NCBI GenBank assembly: GCA_035460965.1
Contig: DATHWB010000255.1
Coordinates: 1-17,960, forward strand
Origin: DATHWB01 sp035460965
Lineage (GTDB): Bacteria; Actinomycetota; Acidimicrobiia; Spongiisociales; ZC4RG35
DNA length: 17,960 bases
Direction of reading: 5' to 3'
The position numbers were made by a program, and so were the translations under genes. Shown here piece after piece: positions 5,704 to 12,338 of the stretch. Position 1 is the first letter of the stretch. The number at the start of each line of letters is the position of its first letter. The notes below the pieces were generated by a model. The model searched no databases, was not told the DNA's origin, and saw nothing but the letters and a program-made list of their open reading frames with translations.

Positions 5704-6300
5704 ATGACCACCAGCTACGTCCGCGGTACCGAGACGGATCTGCGGACCGTGAAAGACCGATTCGGCGGGATCGACACCCCGGCGGCGCTCGGAGGGCTGC
5801 TGGCCCTGATCGGGACCCTGGCTTTCCTCGGCGCATTGATCGGCGCAGGTGCGGGAGAGCTGAGCTACCAGCTGAACGCCATCGACATCGACGGCAACCT
5901 GCAGGAGATCGAGGTACTCGGTCTCGTGATCGCCGGCCTCGTCGTCCTCGCCGCGAGCTTCGTCGGCGGATGGGTCGCGGCGAGGATGGCTCGTTTCGAC
6001 GGCGTGATGAACGGCATCGGGGTCGCCATCTGGCTGCTGCTCCTGGTGGCGGTGTTCGCTGCCCTGGGTGCATTCGTAGGGGCGGAGTTCAACGCCTTCC
6101 AGCGGGTCGGTTTGCCGGATTGGTTCTCCCAGTTCTCGGCGGATGACGTCACCGCCGGCGTGATCGTCGGCGGTGTGGTCGGCATAGCCGCCTTGTTCAT
6201 CGGTGCCGCCCTGGGCGGCTTCGTCGGTGACGCGTACAACCGGCGCGTCGACGCCGCGATCACCGACCGAGCCGTCCGACCCGCGGAGGACCTGCGATGA
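5704..6300 (+). CDS. Four-helix integral membrane protein
   Basis: This encodes 198 residues from an ATG at 5704 with GAGGGG upstream. Four membrane helices are visible at about 26-48, 71-93, 102-126 and 148-175, giving both ends in the cytosol. The second helix ends in G-G-W-V-A-A-R-M-A-R (88-97) and the third begins with G-V-M-N-G, a pattern seen in YrzE-like membrane proteins; the first loop (50-70) is acidic. It is the middle gene of an operon: the 19-residue peptide precedes it by ten bases, and its stop codon overlaps the ATG of the PRC-barrel gene (ATGA). It may form a membrane complex with those two. No biochemical function is known to me. Confidence 0.8.
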   Translation: MTTSYVRGTETDLRTVKDRFGGIDTPAALGGLLALIGTLAFLGALIGAGAGELSYQLNAIDIDGNLQEIEVLGLVIAGLVVLAASFVGGWVAARMARFDGVMNGIGVAIWLLLLVAVFAALGAFVGAEFNAFQRVGLPDWFSQFSADDVTAGVIVGGVVGIAALFIGAALGGFVGDAYNRRVDAAITDRAVRPAEDLR

Positions 6301-6650
6301 ACCAGCCAAGAGTGCTCTCCACTTCCACGCTCACGGGTGACGATGTCGTCAACCGTGAAGAAGCCAAGCTCGGGAACCTCAAGGACCTGATGATCGACCT
6401 CGACCACGGACGGATCGCCTATGCGGTTCTGTCCCGTGGCGGACTGGCGGGCCTCGGGGAGAAGTTGTTCGCGGTGCCGTGGGTGCTCTTCGAGGTCGAC
6501 GGCGACTCCCACCGCCTGATCCTCGACCTCTCGGAGGACGTGCTGGACAACAGCCCGGGGTTCGATCCCGACCATTGGCCGAGTTTCGGTGACCGGGAGT
6601 GGGCGACGCAGGTGCACGAGCACTACGGCCTCGCCCCGTACTGGACCTGA
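6297..6650 (+). CDS. PRC-barrel domain protein
   Basis: This encodes 117 residues from an ATG at 6297, overlapping the previous stop by four bases. The whole protein fits a PRC-barrel of the stress or photosynthesis-associated type: L-S-T-S-T-L-T-G-D-D-V (7-17), L-G-N-L-K-D-L-M-I-D (25-34), the strand G-R-I-A-Y-A-V-L-S (38-46), G-L-G-E-K-L-F-A-V-P-W (52-62) and the final Y-G-L-A-P-Y-W (110-116). PRC-barrel proteins are small beta-barrels that bind other proteins; the form with an F-A-V-P-W core and P-Y-W end is common among soluble bacterial stress proteins. It is the last gene of the operon started by the promoter at 5572. Confidence 0.88.
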   Translation: MNQPRVLSTSTLTGDDVVNREEAKLGNLKDLMIDLDHGRIAYAVLSRGGLAGLGEKLFAVPWVLFEVDGDSHRLILDLSEDVLDNSPGFDPDHWPSFGDREWATQVHEHYGLAPYWT

Positions 6651-6666
6651 CGGGAGTCTCGGCCCG

Positions 6667-6711
6667 GGCTCGGAGCGACACGCATCGGGAAGGTGCATGC
6701 CGCTCCGGGCC
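6667..6711 (+). other. Long hairpin between PRC-barrel and BON genes
   Basis: Bases 6667-6677 pair with 6701-6711 (11 bp, one wobble) around a 23-base loop. It lies in the 92-base gap before the BON gene. It could end the PRC-barrel operon or be a leader structure of the BON gene; no T-run follows and no stress promoter is seen here. Confidence 0.4.
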
Positions 6712-6742
6712 GGGATGTCCGCAGCGAGCAAGGAGCTAGAAC

Positions 6743-7174
6743 ATGCGCAAGGTGTCCATCGTGGTTGCGAGCGTTGCCGGTGCCATCGCCGCCTACCTCT
6801 TCGATCCCGACAACGGACGAGGGCGCAGGGCGCGGGCAATGGATCAGACGACCGCTGCGCTCGACTCGCTCAAGGGGCGAAGCGCCGCCCAGGCGCGACA
6901 CCAACGCAACGTGGTGGAGGGCTGGGCGCATGAGATCCGGGGCGCCATGCGGCCTTCTCGCGACTTCGACGACGGGACCCTCGTCCAGAAGGTGCGCAGC
7001 GAAGTGATCGGTGCCTGGACGGCCCAGGGCCACCCTCCGGTCGAGGTGGAGGCCTCGGATGGGTACATCATCCTCACGACCACCGAGTCCGATCCCGGTC
7101 GGCTCGAGGAGTTGCTGGACAGGGTGAGGAAGGTCGAAGGGGTCGAGGACGCCCGCTACCGACCCTCGGGCTGA
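6743..7174 (+). CDS. BON-domain protein with DP-x-x-G membrane anchor
   Basis: This encodes 143 residues from an ATG at 6743 with AAGGAG upstream. Residues 4-20 form a short hydrophobic helix, directly followed by D-P-D-N-G-R-G-R-R-A (21-30), a motif common at the start of actinobacterial envelope-stress proteins and also present in the small protein at 10824. Residues 35-75 are charged and helical. Residues 78-137 fit a BON domain: helix L-V-Q-K-V-R-S-E-V, strand V-E-V-E-A-S-D-G-Y-I-I-L (100-111) and a final V-E-G-V-E-D-A-R (131-138). BON domains bind membranes or phospholipids. A strong bidirectional terminator follows. No SigB-type promoter is seen, so it may be read from the upstream operon or another promoter. 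Confidence 0.8.
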   Translation: MRKVSIVVASVAGAIAAYLFDPDNGRGRRARAMDQTTAALDSLKGRSAAQARHQRNVVEGWAHEIRGAMRPSRDFDDGTLVQKVRSEVIGAWTAQGHPPVEVEASDGYIILTTTESDPGRLEELLDRVRKVEGVEDARYRPSG

Positions 7175-7199
7175 GGCCTCCCCTGGTTTCTGTGTGCCT

Positions 7200-7223
7200 G
7201 AGCGCGTCAGTAATGACGCGCTC
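7200..7223. terminator. Bidirectional hairpin terminator
   Basis: A perfect 10-bp stem (GAGCGCGTCA with TGACGCGCTC) has a GTAA loop. It lies between the convergent BON and STAS genes. The minus strand carries TTTTT just before the stem; the plus strand has CTAAAAAG after it. Confidence 0.8.
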
Positions 7224-7255
7224 ATTCGCTAAAAAGCCGTGGGGCGCCCCCGGGT

Positions 7256-7564
7256 TCAGGCGCCGAGGTACTCGCGCAGGCCGGAGATTTCGAAGATGCG
7301 CGCGACTCGCGGATGGGGGTTGGTGACCACGAGGTCGTCGTTGCGCTCGAGGAGCCGCCGCTTCGCCTGGATCAGGACCCCGAGGGCGGTCGAGTCCAGA
7401 AACGTCACCTCCTCGAGGTCGACGGTGACGTTGCCGGTGGTCGCCTTGATCAACCGGGCGAGGGTGGTACGTAGTTCGGCCACGTTCCCGAAGTCGATCT
7501 CGCCCGCCACCGAGAGAACGACGTCACCGTTGCCCTCCTGGGTGGAGATCACCAAGTCACCCAC
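7256..7564 (-). CDS. STAS-domain anti-sigma factor antagonist (RsbV-like)
   Basis: This encodes 102 residues from a GTG at 7564 with GGAGGG upstream. The whole protein is one STAS domain of the SpoIIAA/RsbV type: V-L-S-V-A-G-E-I-D-F (16-25), V-T-V-D-L (46-50), T-F-L-D-S-T-A-L-G (54-62) and a C-terminal I-F-E-I-S-G-L (90-96). Ser58 in the D-S-T motif is the expected site of phosphorylation by an RsbW-like kinase. Unphosphorylated, it would bind the kinase and free the sigma factor. It lies 85 bases after the ATP-grasp gene, so it may be the last gene of the operon that starts at 10662, or be transcribed alone. Which anti-sigma factor it targets cannot be told from sequence. Confidence 0.9.
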   Translation of the reverse strand: MGDLVISTQEGNGDVVLSVAGEIDFGNVAELRTTLARLIKATTGNVTVDLEEVTFLDSTALGVLIQAKRRLLERNDDLVVTNPHPRVARIFEISGLREYLGA

Positions 7565-7649
7565 CGATTCCCTCCTCTCGTACGACGGTCAGGCTATTCC
7601 AACCCTGAGGCGGCGTCCACGACGATCCAGCGGACCCCACCGGTGATGC

Positions 7650-8693
7650 TCACAGGGTCGCCAGCTGGGTGTTGTCCAGGTCGGGCGACGTCGTGCGGAG
7701 CTCGACCTTGCGCTCCAGTGCGGCGATGACGGGTTCGGTGAAGTCGACCTCGTACAGCCGCTCACAGCTGCCGAGACCGCCGGGGCTGAAGACGTTCACC
7801 TCCATCAGCTTCGAGCCCACCACGTCGAGACCCACCAGGAACATCCCGTCCATCATCAGCTTGGGGCGCACGAGTTCGACGAGGTGCTCGAGCTCGTCGT
7901 CGTACTTGACACGGTGTGCCTTGCCCCCGACGTGCATGTTGGACCGGATGTCCTCGGAGGTGTTCTTGCGACGAAACGCCGCCACCTTCCCGTCACGCTC
8001 CAGGGGCCGTCCGTTCATCACGAACAGTCGGACGTCGCCGTTCTTCGCTTCGTCGAGGTACTCCTGGGCGACGATGTATCCGTCGCGACCGAGCGCCTCG
8101 ATCATCTGATTGAAGTTGGGCGCCTCGTCGGGCGACACCAGGAACACGCCCGCTCCCCCGGAACCCTGCAGGGGTTTCAGCACGGCCGCGCCGTCGAGCT
8201 CCTTCACGAACGCCTCGATGGCGTCCAGGTCCCGCGAGATCATGGTGCGGGGCCGGATCTGCTCCGGGAAGTGCTGGAAGTAGGTCTTGTTCACGGCGTT
8301 GGCCAGGCTGAACGGGTCGTTCACGACCAGCACGCCGCGCGTGACCGCCAGCTGTCCGAAGAGGATCCCGGAGGTCACCGCCCAGGGACGCTCGGCGGCG
8401 TCCTCTGCCGGGTCGTTCCGCATGACCAGCGCGTCGAGGTCGTCGATCTCGATGCGTTCGACGGTGGCGTCGTCGCCCTGGACGGCGCCCAGGAACGACT
8501 CGAGCGATCGGTACTTCTTGGCCGGCGCCGATCTGGCCAGGGCGGTGACCGCCCCGGACGGCTCGTGACTGAAGTTCTCGACTCCGATCAGCCACACGTC
8601 GTGGCCCTGCCGGCTGGCCGTGAGGGCGAGACGGGTGGTGGTGTACCCCGGTTCTTCCGTCGCGACTCGATTGACGACGAAGGCGAGTTTCAT
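7650..8693 (-). CDS. Glutathione-synthetase-like ATP-grasp ligase
   Basis: This encodes 347 residues from an ATG at 8693 overlapping the stop of the DUF1704 gene (ATGA). It resembles GshB closely in motif order: N-D-P-F-S-L-A-N-A-V-N-K (125-136), the phosphate loop K-P-L-Q-G-S-G-G-A-G-V-F (173-184) with Lys173, A-Q-E-Y-L (209-213), G-D-V-R-L-F-V (219-225), R-S-N-M-H-V-G-G (250-257) and the metal-binding G-L-D-V-V-G-S-K-L-M-E-V-N-V (288-301) with Asp290, Glu298 and Asn300, then S-P-G-G (303-306). Such enzymes join an amino acid or peptide carboxylate to an amine using ATP. No gamma-glutamylcysteine synthetase gene is nearby, and actinobacteria generally use mycothiol, so the product may be another peptide or conjugate. 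Confidence 0.85.
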   Translation of the reverse strand: MKLAFVVNRVATEEPGYTTTRLALTASRQGHDVWLIGVENFSHEPSGAVTALARSAPAKKYRSLESFLGAVQGDDATVERIEIDDLDALVMRNDPAEDAAERPWAVTSGILFGQLAVTRGVLVVNDPFSLANAVNKTYFQHFPEQIRPRTMISRDLDAIEAFVKELDGAAVLKPLQGSGGAGVFLVSPDEAPNFNQMIEALGRDGYIVAQEYLDEAKNGDVRLFVMNGRPLERDGKVAAFRRKNTSEDIRSNMHVGGKAHRVKYDDELEHLVELVRPKLMMDGMFLVGLDVVGSKLMEVNVFSPGGLGSCERLYEVDFTEPVIAALERKVELRTTSPDLDNTQLATL

Positions 8694-9853
8694 GTTTCTG
8701 CTCCGATCAGTTCGTGTATCCCTACCGATGTGGCGAACTCGGCGACGCGTCGACGAGCCTCCCCATCGGTCAGGAAGAGCGGTGTTCGCGCGGGAGGGAC
8801 GAGCAGCCCTCGTTCCCTCAATTCTTCGACGATCGACAGGTCATGCAGGGCGATCTTCCCCATCCACAGAGCGTCCAGGTCGCCGCCGTGGGCCAGATGT
8901 TCAGCGAGGGCCTGCAATGCCCGAAGGTATCCGGCGTCCTTCGTGAGTCCTCCCGACCGGAACACCCGCATCGCGATTCCGAACGCGCCGGACGGACTGA
9001 ATCCGATGTCCACCAGTTCTTCGTGCACCTCGCTGAACGAGGCATCCTGGATTCGTCGGTGGACCGCAACGACGCGGGCAGCCAACTGGCGTAGCCGGCT
9101 GCGGGTCAGGCCCTCCACGACGACTTCCGCGATCAACGCCAGCCCCTCTTGGGTCTCCTCGTACCCGGCGAGTCCGGCCGACATGAGCTGCAACGGCTGG
9201 CTGGCTCCGTTGAGGTAGGTGAGAACGTGGGTGTCGATCTCGTGAGCCACCAGTCCGTCGAGGCGGGAGGGTGCCACCGACACGCTGTCGCCGATCAGGA
9301 CGTCACCGTTCGAGACCATCACGCCGGCGATGTCGTCCCTGACGACGACCGCGACCGGCGGCGCGTCGTCGGTGAGGTACCGGTCGAGCGCGGCCCGCAT
9401 GGCGGTGGCCACCGCCGCCGCGTCCAGGCAGCCGCGGTTGGCGGCTCGAACCGGGGGCAGGGAGCGGAGGATGTGTTGGGCGGTCTCCAGCAGGCGTGGC
9501 CGAACCGATCCGAACAGCTCGATGCTCATCGGAAGGAACTCGTCGGTGCATCGGGCCATCAGCATTTCGGCCTGGAGCTTCAGTTCGTCTCGCTTCTGTT
9601 CGAACAGGTGGCGGATGGCGGGGTCCGAAGCGTGTGTCACGTCGACCGCCACGGCGGCGTCCCGGACCTGCTCGGGAAGATCGCCCAGGTCCCGATACTC
9701 GAACCGCGGCGGAACAGAAGGTTCCGCCAGGTATACCTCCCGGGCCTGGGAGGTGTTCGTGGGAGTGAGCGCCACCAAGAAGCGATGCATCTCGCTGATT
9801 CGGGTCAGCTCACGATCGATCAGGCGGTCCCCGTCGGTGATCGAGTCGCTCAT
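8690..9853 (-). CDS. DUF1704 / QEGLA-motif metallopeptidase-like protein
   Basis: This encodes 387 residues from an ATG at 9853 that overlaps the stop of the upstream amidohydrolase gene (ATGA). Residues 203-209 are A-H-E-I-D-T-H, giving a H204-E205-x3-H209 metal site, and residues 234-239 are T-Q-E-G-L-A, the QEGLA motif with Glu236 as the probable third ligand. This is the DUF1704 family, often labelled flavohemoglobin expression-modulating QEGLA protein and distantly related to the eukaryotic tyrosine carboxypeptidase MATCAP. A zinc peptidase or amidase activity is thus likely, but the substrate is not known to me. It is fused by overlapping codons to genes for an N-formylglutamate amidohydrolase-like enzyme and an ATP-grasp ligase, which suggests joint action on a peptide-like compound. 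Confidence 0.85.
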   Translation of the reverse strand: MSDSITDGDRLIDRELTRISEMHRFLVALTPTNTSQAREVYLAEPSVPPRFEYRDLGDLPEQVRDAAVAVDVTHASDPAIRHLFEQKRDELKLQAEMLMARCTDEFLPMSIELFGSVRPRLLETAQHILRSLPPVRAANRGCLDAAAVATAMRAALDRYLTDDAPPVAVVVRDDIAGVMVSNGDVLIGDSVSVAPSRLDGLVAHEIDTHVLTYLNGASQPLQLMSAGLAGYEETQEGLALIAEVVVEGLTRSRLRQLAARVVAVHRRIQDASFSEVHEELVDIGFSPSGAFGIAMRVFRSGGLTKDAGYLRALQALAEHLAHGGDLDALWMGKIALHDLSIVEELRERGLLVPPARTPLFLTDGEARRRVAEFATSVGIHELIGAET

Positions 9854-10662
9854 GTCATCCCCCGCAGTTCCCCCACGATTCCGTCGGCCGTCCCGGCGAG
9901 GGCGGACAGGAGCCGCCGCAGGGCGAGCTCGTCCAACTCGTCGGTCCATTCGTCCATGAATGTCTTCTTGAACTCGAGCGCCAGCGCACAGCCTCGGCCT
10001 TCGTACCGTTCGTTGACCCTGCGGGAGAGGTAGCCGCCCTGGAAGCGGACGTTCTCGGCGATCACCATGGACTCGGGAAGCCGCGCCGTGAGGTCGTCGC
10101 TGAACCGTTTCACCAAGGGGTCCCAGCGTTCGTGATCGAGCGTGCCCGTACCGATGTTGACGTCGGGGTTCTCGAGCACCGGAGCCGGCGGCGCGTATCG
10201 GCCGTCCCGCCGGTGGTTGTACGAGTGGAGGTCGAGCACCACGAAGGGTCCCTTCGAGGCGATCTCGTCCAACAGCTGGTCCATCTGGCGGTAGAACTCG
10301 GTGTGGATCGCCAGGGAGCCTGCGACGGTGGCGGGGTGGGGACGGGATCGCCAAACCTCGAGACCCCAGGATTGTTCCTCGGTGAGATAGACGGCTTCAT
10401 CGGGCGGCCGGTTGAGATCGACCTCGAATCGGGACCGCTCGACGATCACCCGGTTGGCGAACGGAACGGTGAGGCGATCCGTGTAGGGATCCTCCTCGCG
10501 CCGGCGATCGGACTCCTCCAGCACCATGTTGACGGCGACCTCGGGCCGAAGGTCATGACCGGCGTGGATGGCGGTTGCCACGATCGGGCCTTTGCCGGCC
10601 ACGATCCGGAAGGGTGGGCCGACGTCGGGTCTCTGCCGAGGTTCAGGTGTGGGCGTCTGCAT
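9850..10662 (-). CDS. N-formylglutamate amidohydrolase-family protein
   Basis: This encodes 270 residues from an ATG at 10662; the ribosome site is weak (GGCGAG). Family motifs (PF05013) are A-I-H-A-G-H-D (31-37) with H33 and H36, E-E-D-P-Y-T-D (56-62), S-R-F-E-V-D-L-N-R (77-85), V-L-D-L-H-S-Y-N (142-149) with D144 and H146, and A-L-E-F-K-K-T-F (228-235) with E230. These fit a zinc-dependent carboxypeptidase-like fold that hydrolyses an N-acyl or peptide amide. In histidine breakdown the substrate is N-formylglutamate, but no hut genes are present here. It is the first gene of a tightly overlapped operon with the DUF1704 and ATP-grasp genes, so an unknown peptide or conjugate is more likely the substrate. 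Confidence 0.85.
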   Translation of the reverse strand: MQTPTPEPRQRPDVGPPFRIVAGKGPIVATAIHAGHDLRPEVAVNMVLEESDRRREEDPYTDRLTVPFANRVIVERSRFEVDLNRPPDEAVYLTEEQSWGLEVWRSRPHPATVAGSLAIHTEFYRQMDQLLDEIASKGPFVVLDLHSYNHRRDGRYAPPAPVLENPDVNIGTGTLDHERWDPLVKRFSDDLTARLPESMVIAENVRFQGGYLSRRVNERYEGRGCALALEFKKTFMDEWTDELDELALRRLLSALAGTADGIVGELRGMT

Positions 10663-10725
10663 GATTCTCGCCTGGGGAGGGAACCGACGGCCGACAAGTC
10701 GGCGGGATCCAGGATCGAGAGTCAG

Positions 10726-10751
10726 CTACCCCGGCAACGCCGATCTCATAC
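10726..10751 (-). promoter_or_regulatory. Probable SigB/SigF-type promoter of the amidohydrolase operon
   Basis: On the minus strand GTAT (10751-10748), 16 bases, GGGTAG (10731-10726), ending 63 bases before the ATG at 10662. The -35 differs from GTTT at one base; the same GTAT/GGGTAG pair with the same spacing precedes the metallothionein gene. Confidence 0.5.
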
Positions 10752-10768
10752 CTGCCGGTCGAAGACTG

Positions 10769-10794
10769 GATTAGATCGCCTCTCGACCGGGTAG
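10769..10794 (+). promoter_or_regulatory. Probable SigB/SigF-type promoter for the 10824 gene
   Basis: GATT (10769-10772), 16 bases, GGGTAG (10789-10794), ending 29 bases before the ATG at 10824. One base differs from GTTT. It is divergent from the promoter at 10726-10751, with 17 bases between the two -35 boxes. Confidence 0.5.
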
Positions 10795-10823
10795 CACTGG
10801 GTCATCGACAACGGAGAGATCTC

Positions 10824-11111
10824 ATGCTGAACCGAATCCGATTCCTGGCAGGTGCCTTCGTGGGCGCAACCGCCCAGTACTTGCTGGATCCCAAGTCCGG
10901 GCCGGCCCGGCGAGCGAACCTCGGTCGGAGGGTGTCGGAGCAGGCGCAGGAGATCGCCGGCCAGCTTCGTTCAGGCAACGGGCTCGTGGCGGGACTCCTC
11001 GGCCCGATCGACGTCCCCTTTCCGGCCGCCGTTCCCTTCACTCCCGATGGAGGACGTGACGGGCTTCCTCGATTGACTCTGCTGAAGCGAAGCTCCCGTC
11101 GAGGCCGGTGA
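10824..11111 (+). CDS. Small membrane-anchored protein with DP-x-x-G-x-x-RR motif
   Basis: This encodes 95 residues from an ATG at 10824 with GGAGA upstream. Residues 6-21 form a short hydrophobic helix followed by D-P-K-S-G-P-A-R-R-A (22-31), the same anchor and motif as in the BON protein at 6743, but no BON domain follows. Residues 32-50 are charged and helical; the C-terminal third is Pro/Arg-rich with no family I recognise. The last 74 bases overlap the 3' end of the convergent STAS gene, so the C-terminus may not be under normal selection, or the frame may have been extended by loss of an earlier stop. A likely stress promoter lies just upstream. The N-terminal half is the convincing part. 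Confidence 0.6.
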   Translation: MLNRIRFLAGAFVGATAQYLLDPKSGPARRANLGRRVSEQAQEIAGQLRSGNGLVAGLLGPIDVPFPAAVPFTPDGGRDGLPRLTLLKRSSRRGR

Positions 11112-11382
11112 TCTCGAGGACGCGCCTGACGGCACGCTTTGGGCTCACCAAGACCAAGGCTCCGTCGAAGGCGTCATTCGCCTCGATCAGGGCCTTGAGT
11201 CCGCTCGAGTCGAGGAAATCGAGTTCCCGGCAGTCGAGGATGAGGTGCCGGACGGGGGCGAGTTCGGACGCCTCCACCGTGACCGCCCGCAGTTGGTCGA
11301 CACTGGCGAGGTCGACGTCACCGTCCAGCCGCACCACCGCACAGCAGGCTTCGGACGTCAGTTCGACGGTCAGGTTCGTCAT
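11038..11382 (-). CDS. STAS-domain anti-sigma factor antagonist (RsbV-like)
   Basis: This encodes 114 residues from an ATG at 11382; no clear ribosome site precedes it, and the long frame further upstream lacks STAS features, so the start is less certain. The STAS fold is clear: C-A-V-V-R-L-D-G-D-V-D-L (14-25), R-H-L-I-L-D-C (45-51), L-D-F-L-D-S-S-G-L (54-62) and R-V-L-E-I-T-G-L-D (87-95). Ser59 of D-S-S is the expected phosphorylation site. Paired cysteines at 13 and 14 are unusual in the first strand. It is a second possible antagonist for the RsbW-like protein at 4371 or for the ATPase domain fused to the sigma factor. Its 3' end overlaps the convergent gene at 10824. Confidence 0.88.
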   Translation of the reverse strand: MTNLTVELTSEACCAVVRLDGDVDLASVDQLRAVTVEASELAPVRHLILDCRELDFLDSSGLKALIEANDAFDGALVLVSPKRAVRRVLEITGLDGSFASAESIEEARHVLHRE

Positions 11383-11489
11383 GGGGTCGGCATCCACCGC
11401 AGGTCGGAGAAGTCGGGGCGTCGCCAGTGTAGGAGTGCCCCGGGAGTTGACCGGCACAACGGTCGCGCGAAAAGCCTTGCCCGCCACAG

Positions 11490-11515
11490 GTTTACGGGGC
11501 GCTCGAGCGGGGTAC
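11490..11515 (+). promoter_or_regulatory. SigB/SigF-type promoter for the WhiB gene
   Basis: GTTT (11490-11493), 16 bases, GGGTAC (11510-11515), ending 28 bases before the ATG at 11544. This would put an iron-sulphur regulator under stress sigma control. Confidence 0.75.
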
Positions 11516-11543
11516 GGAGCCGCATCGGCAACAGGAGTCATCA

Positions 11544-11846
11544 ATGGCGGACCAGGCGGTGGTGCGGACGAGTCCGAACAGGCAGTACGACCCTCTCGTC
11601 GACCTCGAGCGGGGATGGCGGAGCGTGTCCGCCTGCCGTGACATCCCCAACGAGAGCTTCGTGGCGGTTCGGCTCGACTCCCGCCAGGAGCGGGCGGCCA
11701 AGGCGGTGTGTGCATCGTGCATGGTCGTGGACGAGTGTCTCGCCTATGCCATCACCCACGACGTGCCGTACGGGGTGTGGGGCGGCCTGACGATGGCCGA
11801 GCGGGTACGGGTGCGCCGGTCCTGGCTGAGTAGCCTGGCGTCCTGA
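11544..11846 (+). CDS. WhiB-family iron-sulphur transcription regulator
   Basis: This encodes 100 residues from an ATG at 11544 with CAGGAG upstream. The four cluster-binding cysteines are Cys31 (S-A-C-R-D), Cys56 and Cys59 (V-C-A-S-C) and Cys65 (D-E-C), in the normal C-Xn-C-X2-C-X5-C order. G-V-W-G-G at 77-81 is the family's turn motif, and R-V-R-V-R-R (87-92) is the basic DNA-contact end. WhiB proteins carry a 4Fe-4S cluster that senses oxygen or nitric oxide and usually act by binding a primary sigma factor; they are confined to actinobacteria and their phages. Its stress-type promoter suggests it relays general stress to redox-related genes. Which WhiB subclass it belongs to I cannot tell. 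Confidence 0.92.
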   Translation: MADQAVVRTSPNRQYDPLVDLERGWRSVSACRDIPNESFVAVRLDSRQERAAKAVCASCMVVDECLAYAITHDVPYGVWGGLTMAERVRVRRSWLSSLAS

Positions 11847-11865
11847 CGCCGGGCGGCTCGACGCG

Positions 11866-12189
11866 TCAACCGCGGCCCACCGCCTTCTCCAGTTCGGACT
11901 TGTTCATCTTGGATCGACCCTCGATCTTCTTCCGCTTGGCTTCTTGATACAGCTGGGCGTAGGTGCGGCCTCCAGCCCGGGACCGACGACCCCCTCGTTC
12001 TGCGGGTGACATGTCCTCCCGAGAGAGCCGCGACGACTCCTCGGCCTCCCCCGCTTGCGCCCGCGCCTTGTTCACGGTTCTGGCCGCGATCTCCTGGGCC
12101 TCCTCCTCGGACTCGCCCCGCTCCAACAGTCCTTCCTTGATGTGCTCGTACTGGCGCTCTCGCTTCTTCGACCATGCGCTCTTCGGCAT
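11866..12189 (-). CDS. Basic 'plasmid stabilization'-type protein
   Basis: This encodes 107 residues from an ATG at 12189 with GGAAGGGAG upstream. It is highly charged and lysine/arginine-rich. The opening M-P-K-S-A-W-S-K-K-R-E-R-Q-Y (1-14), the A-A-R-T-V-N-K (35-41) helix end, and the C-terminal R-T-Y-A-Q-L-Y-Q-E-A-K (75-85) with R-S-K-M-N-K-S-E-L (92-100) match a widespread family annotated as plasmid stabilization protein. The last 25 residues resemble the Rho N-terminal (SAP-like) helical motif, which binds nucleic acid. Despite the name, there is no plasmid or toxin partner here. A possible stress-type promoter lies upstream, so a DNA-binding stress protein is a reasonable guess. Confidence 0.75.
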   Translation of the reverse strand: MPKSAWSKKRERQYEHIKEGLLERGESEEEAQEIAARTVNKARAQAGEAEESSRLSREDMSPAERGGRRSRAGGRTYAQLYQEAKRKKIEGRSKMNKSELEKAVGRG

Positions 12190-12246
12190 CGCAGAGACTC
12201 CCTTCCTCGCGGCACACGGCTCGTTGCCGCTCTTTCATCGATTCCG

Positions 12247-12272
12247 GTACCCGTGACCAACGCTTCCCAACC
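12247..12272 (-). promoter_or_regulatory. Possible SigB/SigF-type promoter for the 11866 gene
   Basis: On the minus strand GGTT (12272-12269), 16 bases, GGGTAC (12252-12247), 57 bases before the ATG at 12189. With 15-base spacing the -35 reads GTTG. Either way one base differs from consensus. It is divergent from the promoter at 12281. Confidence 0.45.
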
Positions 12273-12280
12273 CGGATCCG

Positions 12281-12306
12281 GTTTGTGGATGGATCTTCTT
12301 GGGTAC
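12281..12306 (+). promoter_or_regulatory. SigB/SigF-type promoter for the F420 oxidoreductase
   Basis: GTTT (12281-12284), 16 bases, GGGTAC (12301-12306), ending 32 bases before the ATG at 12339. Confidence 0.75.
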
Positions 12307-12338
12307 CGGCGCTGCGCAGCCGACACAGGGAGGGAGCA

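Noticed and set aside
7060..7065. GGGTAC inside the BON gene, and similar hits inside genes near 4248 and 13756
   Set aside because: No GTTT-like box lies 15-16 bases upstream, and none precedes a gene start.
7650..8693. True glutathione synthetase assignment (gshB)
   Set aside because: Motifs fit the family, but the neighbours and likely host do not support glutathione synthesis, so no gene symbol is given.
11866..12189. Toxin-antitoxin or plasmid maintenance locus
   Set aside because: The family label says plasmid stabilization, but there is no partner gene, plasmid replication gene or mobility gene nearby.
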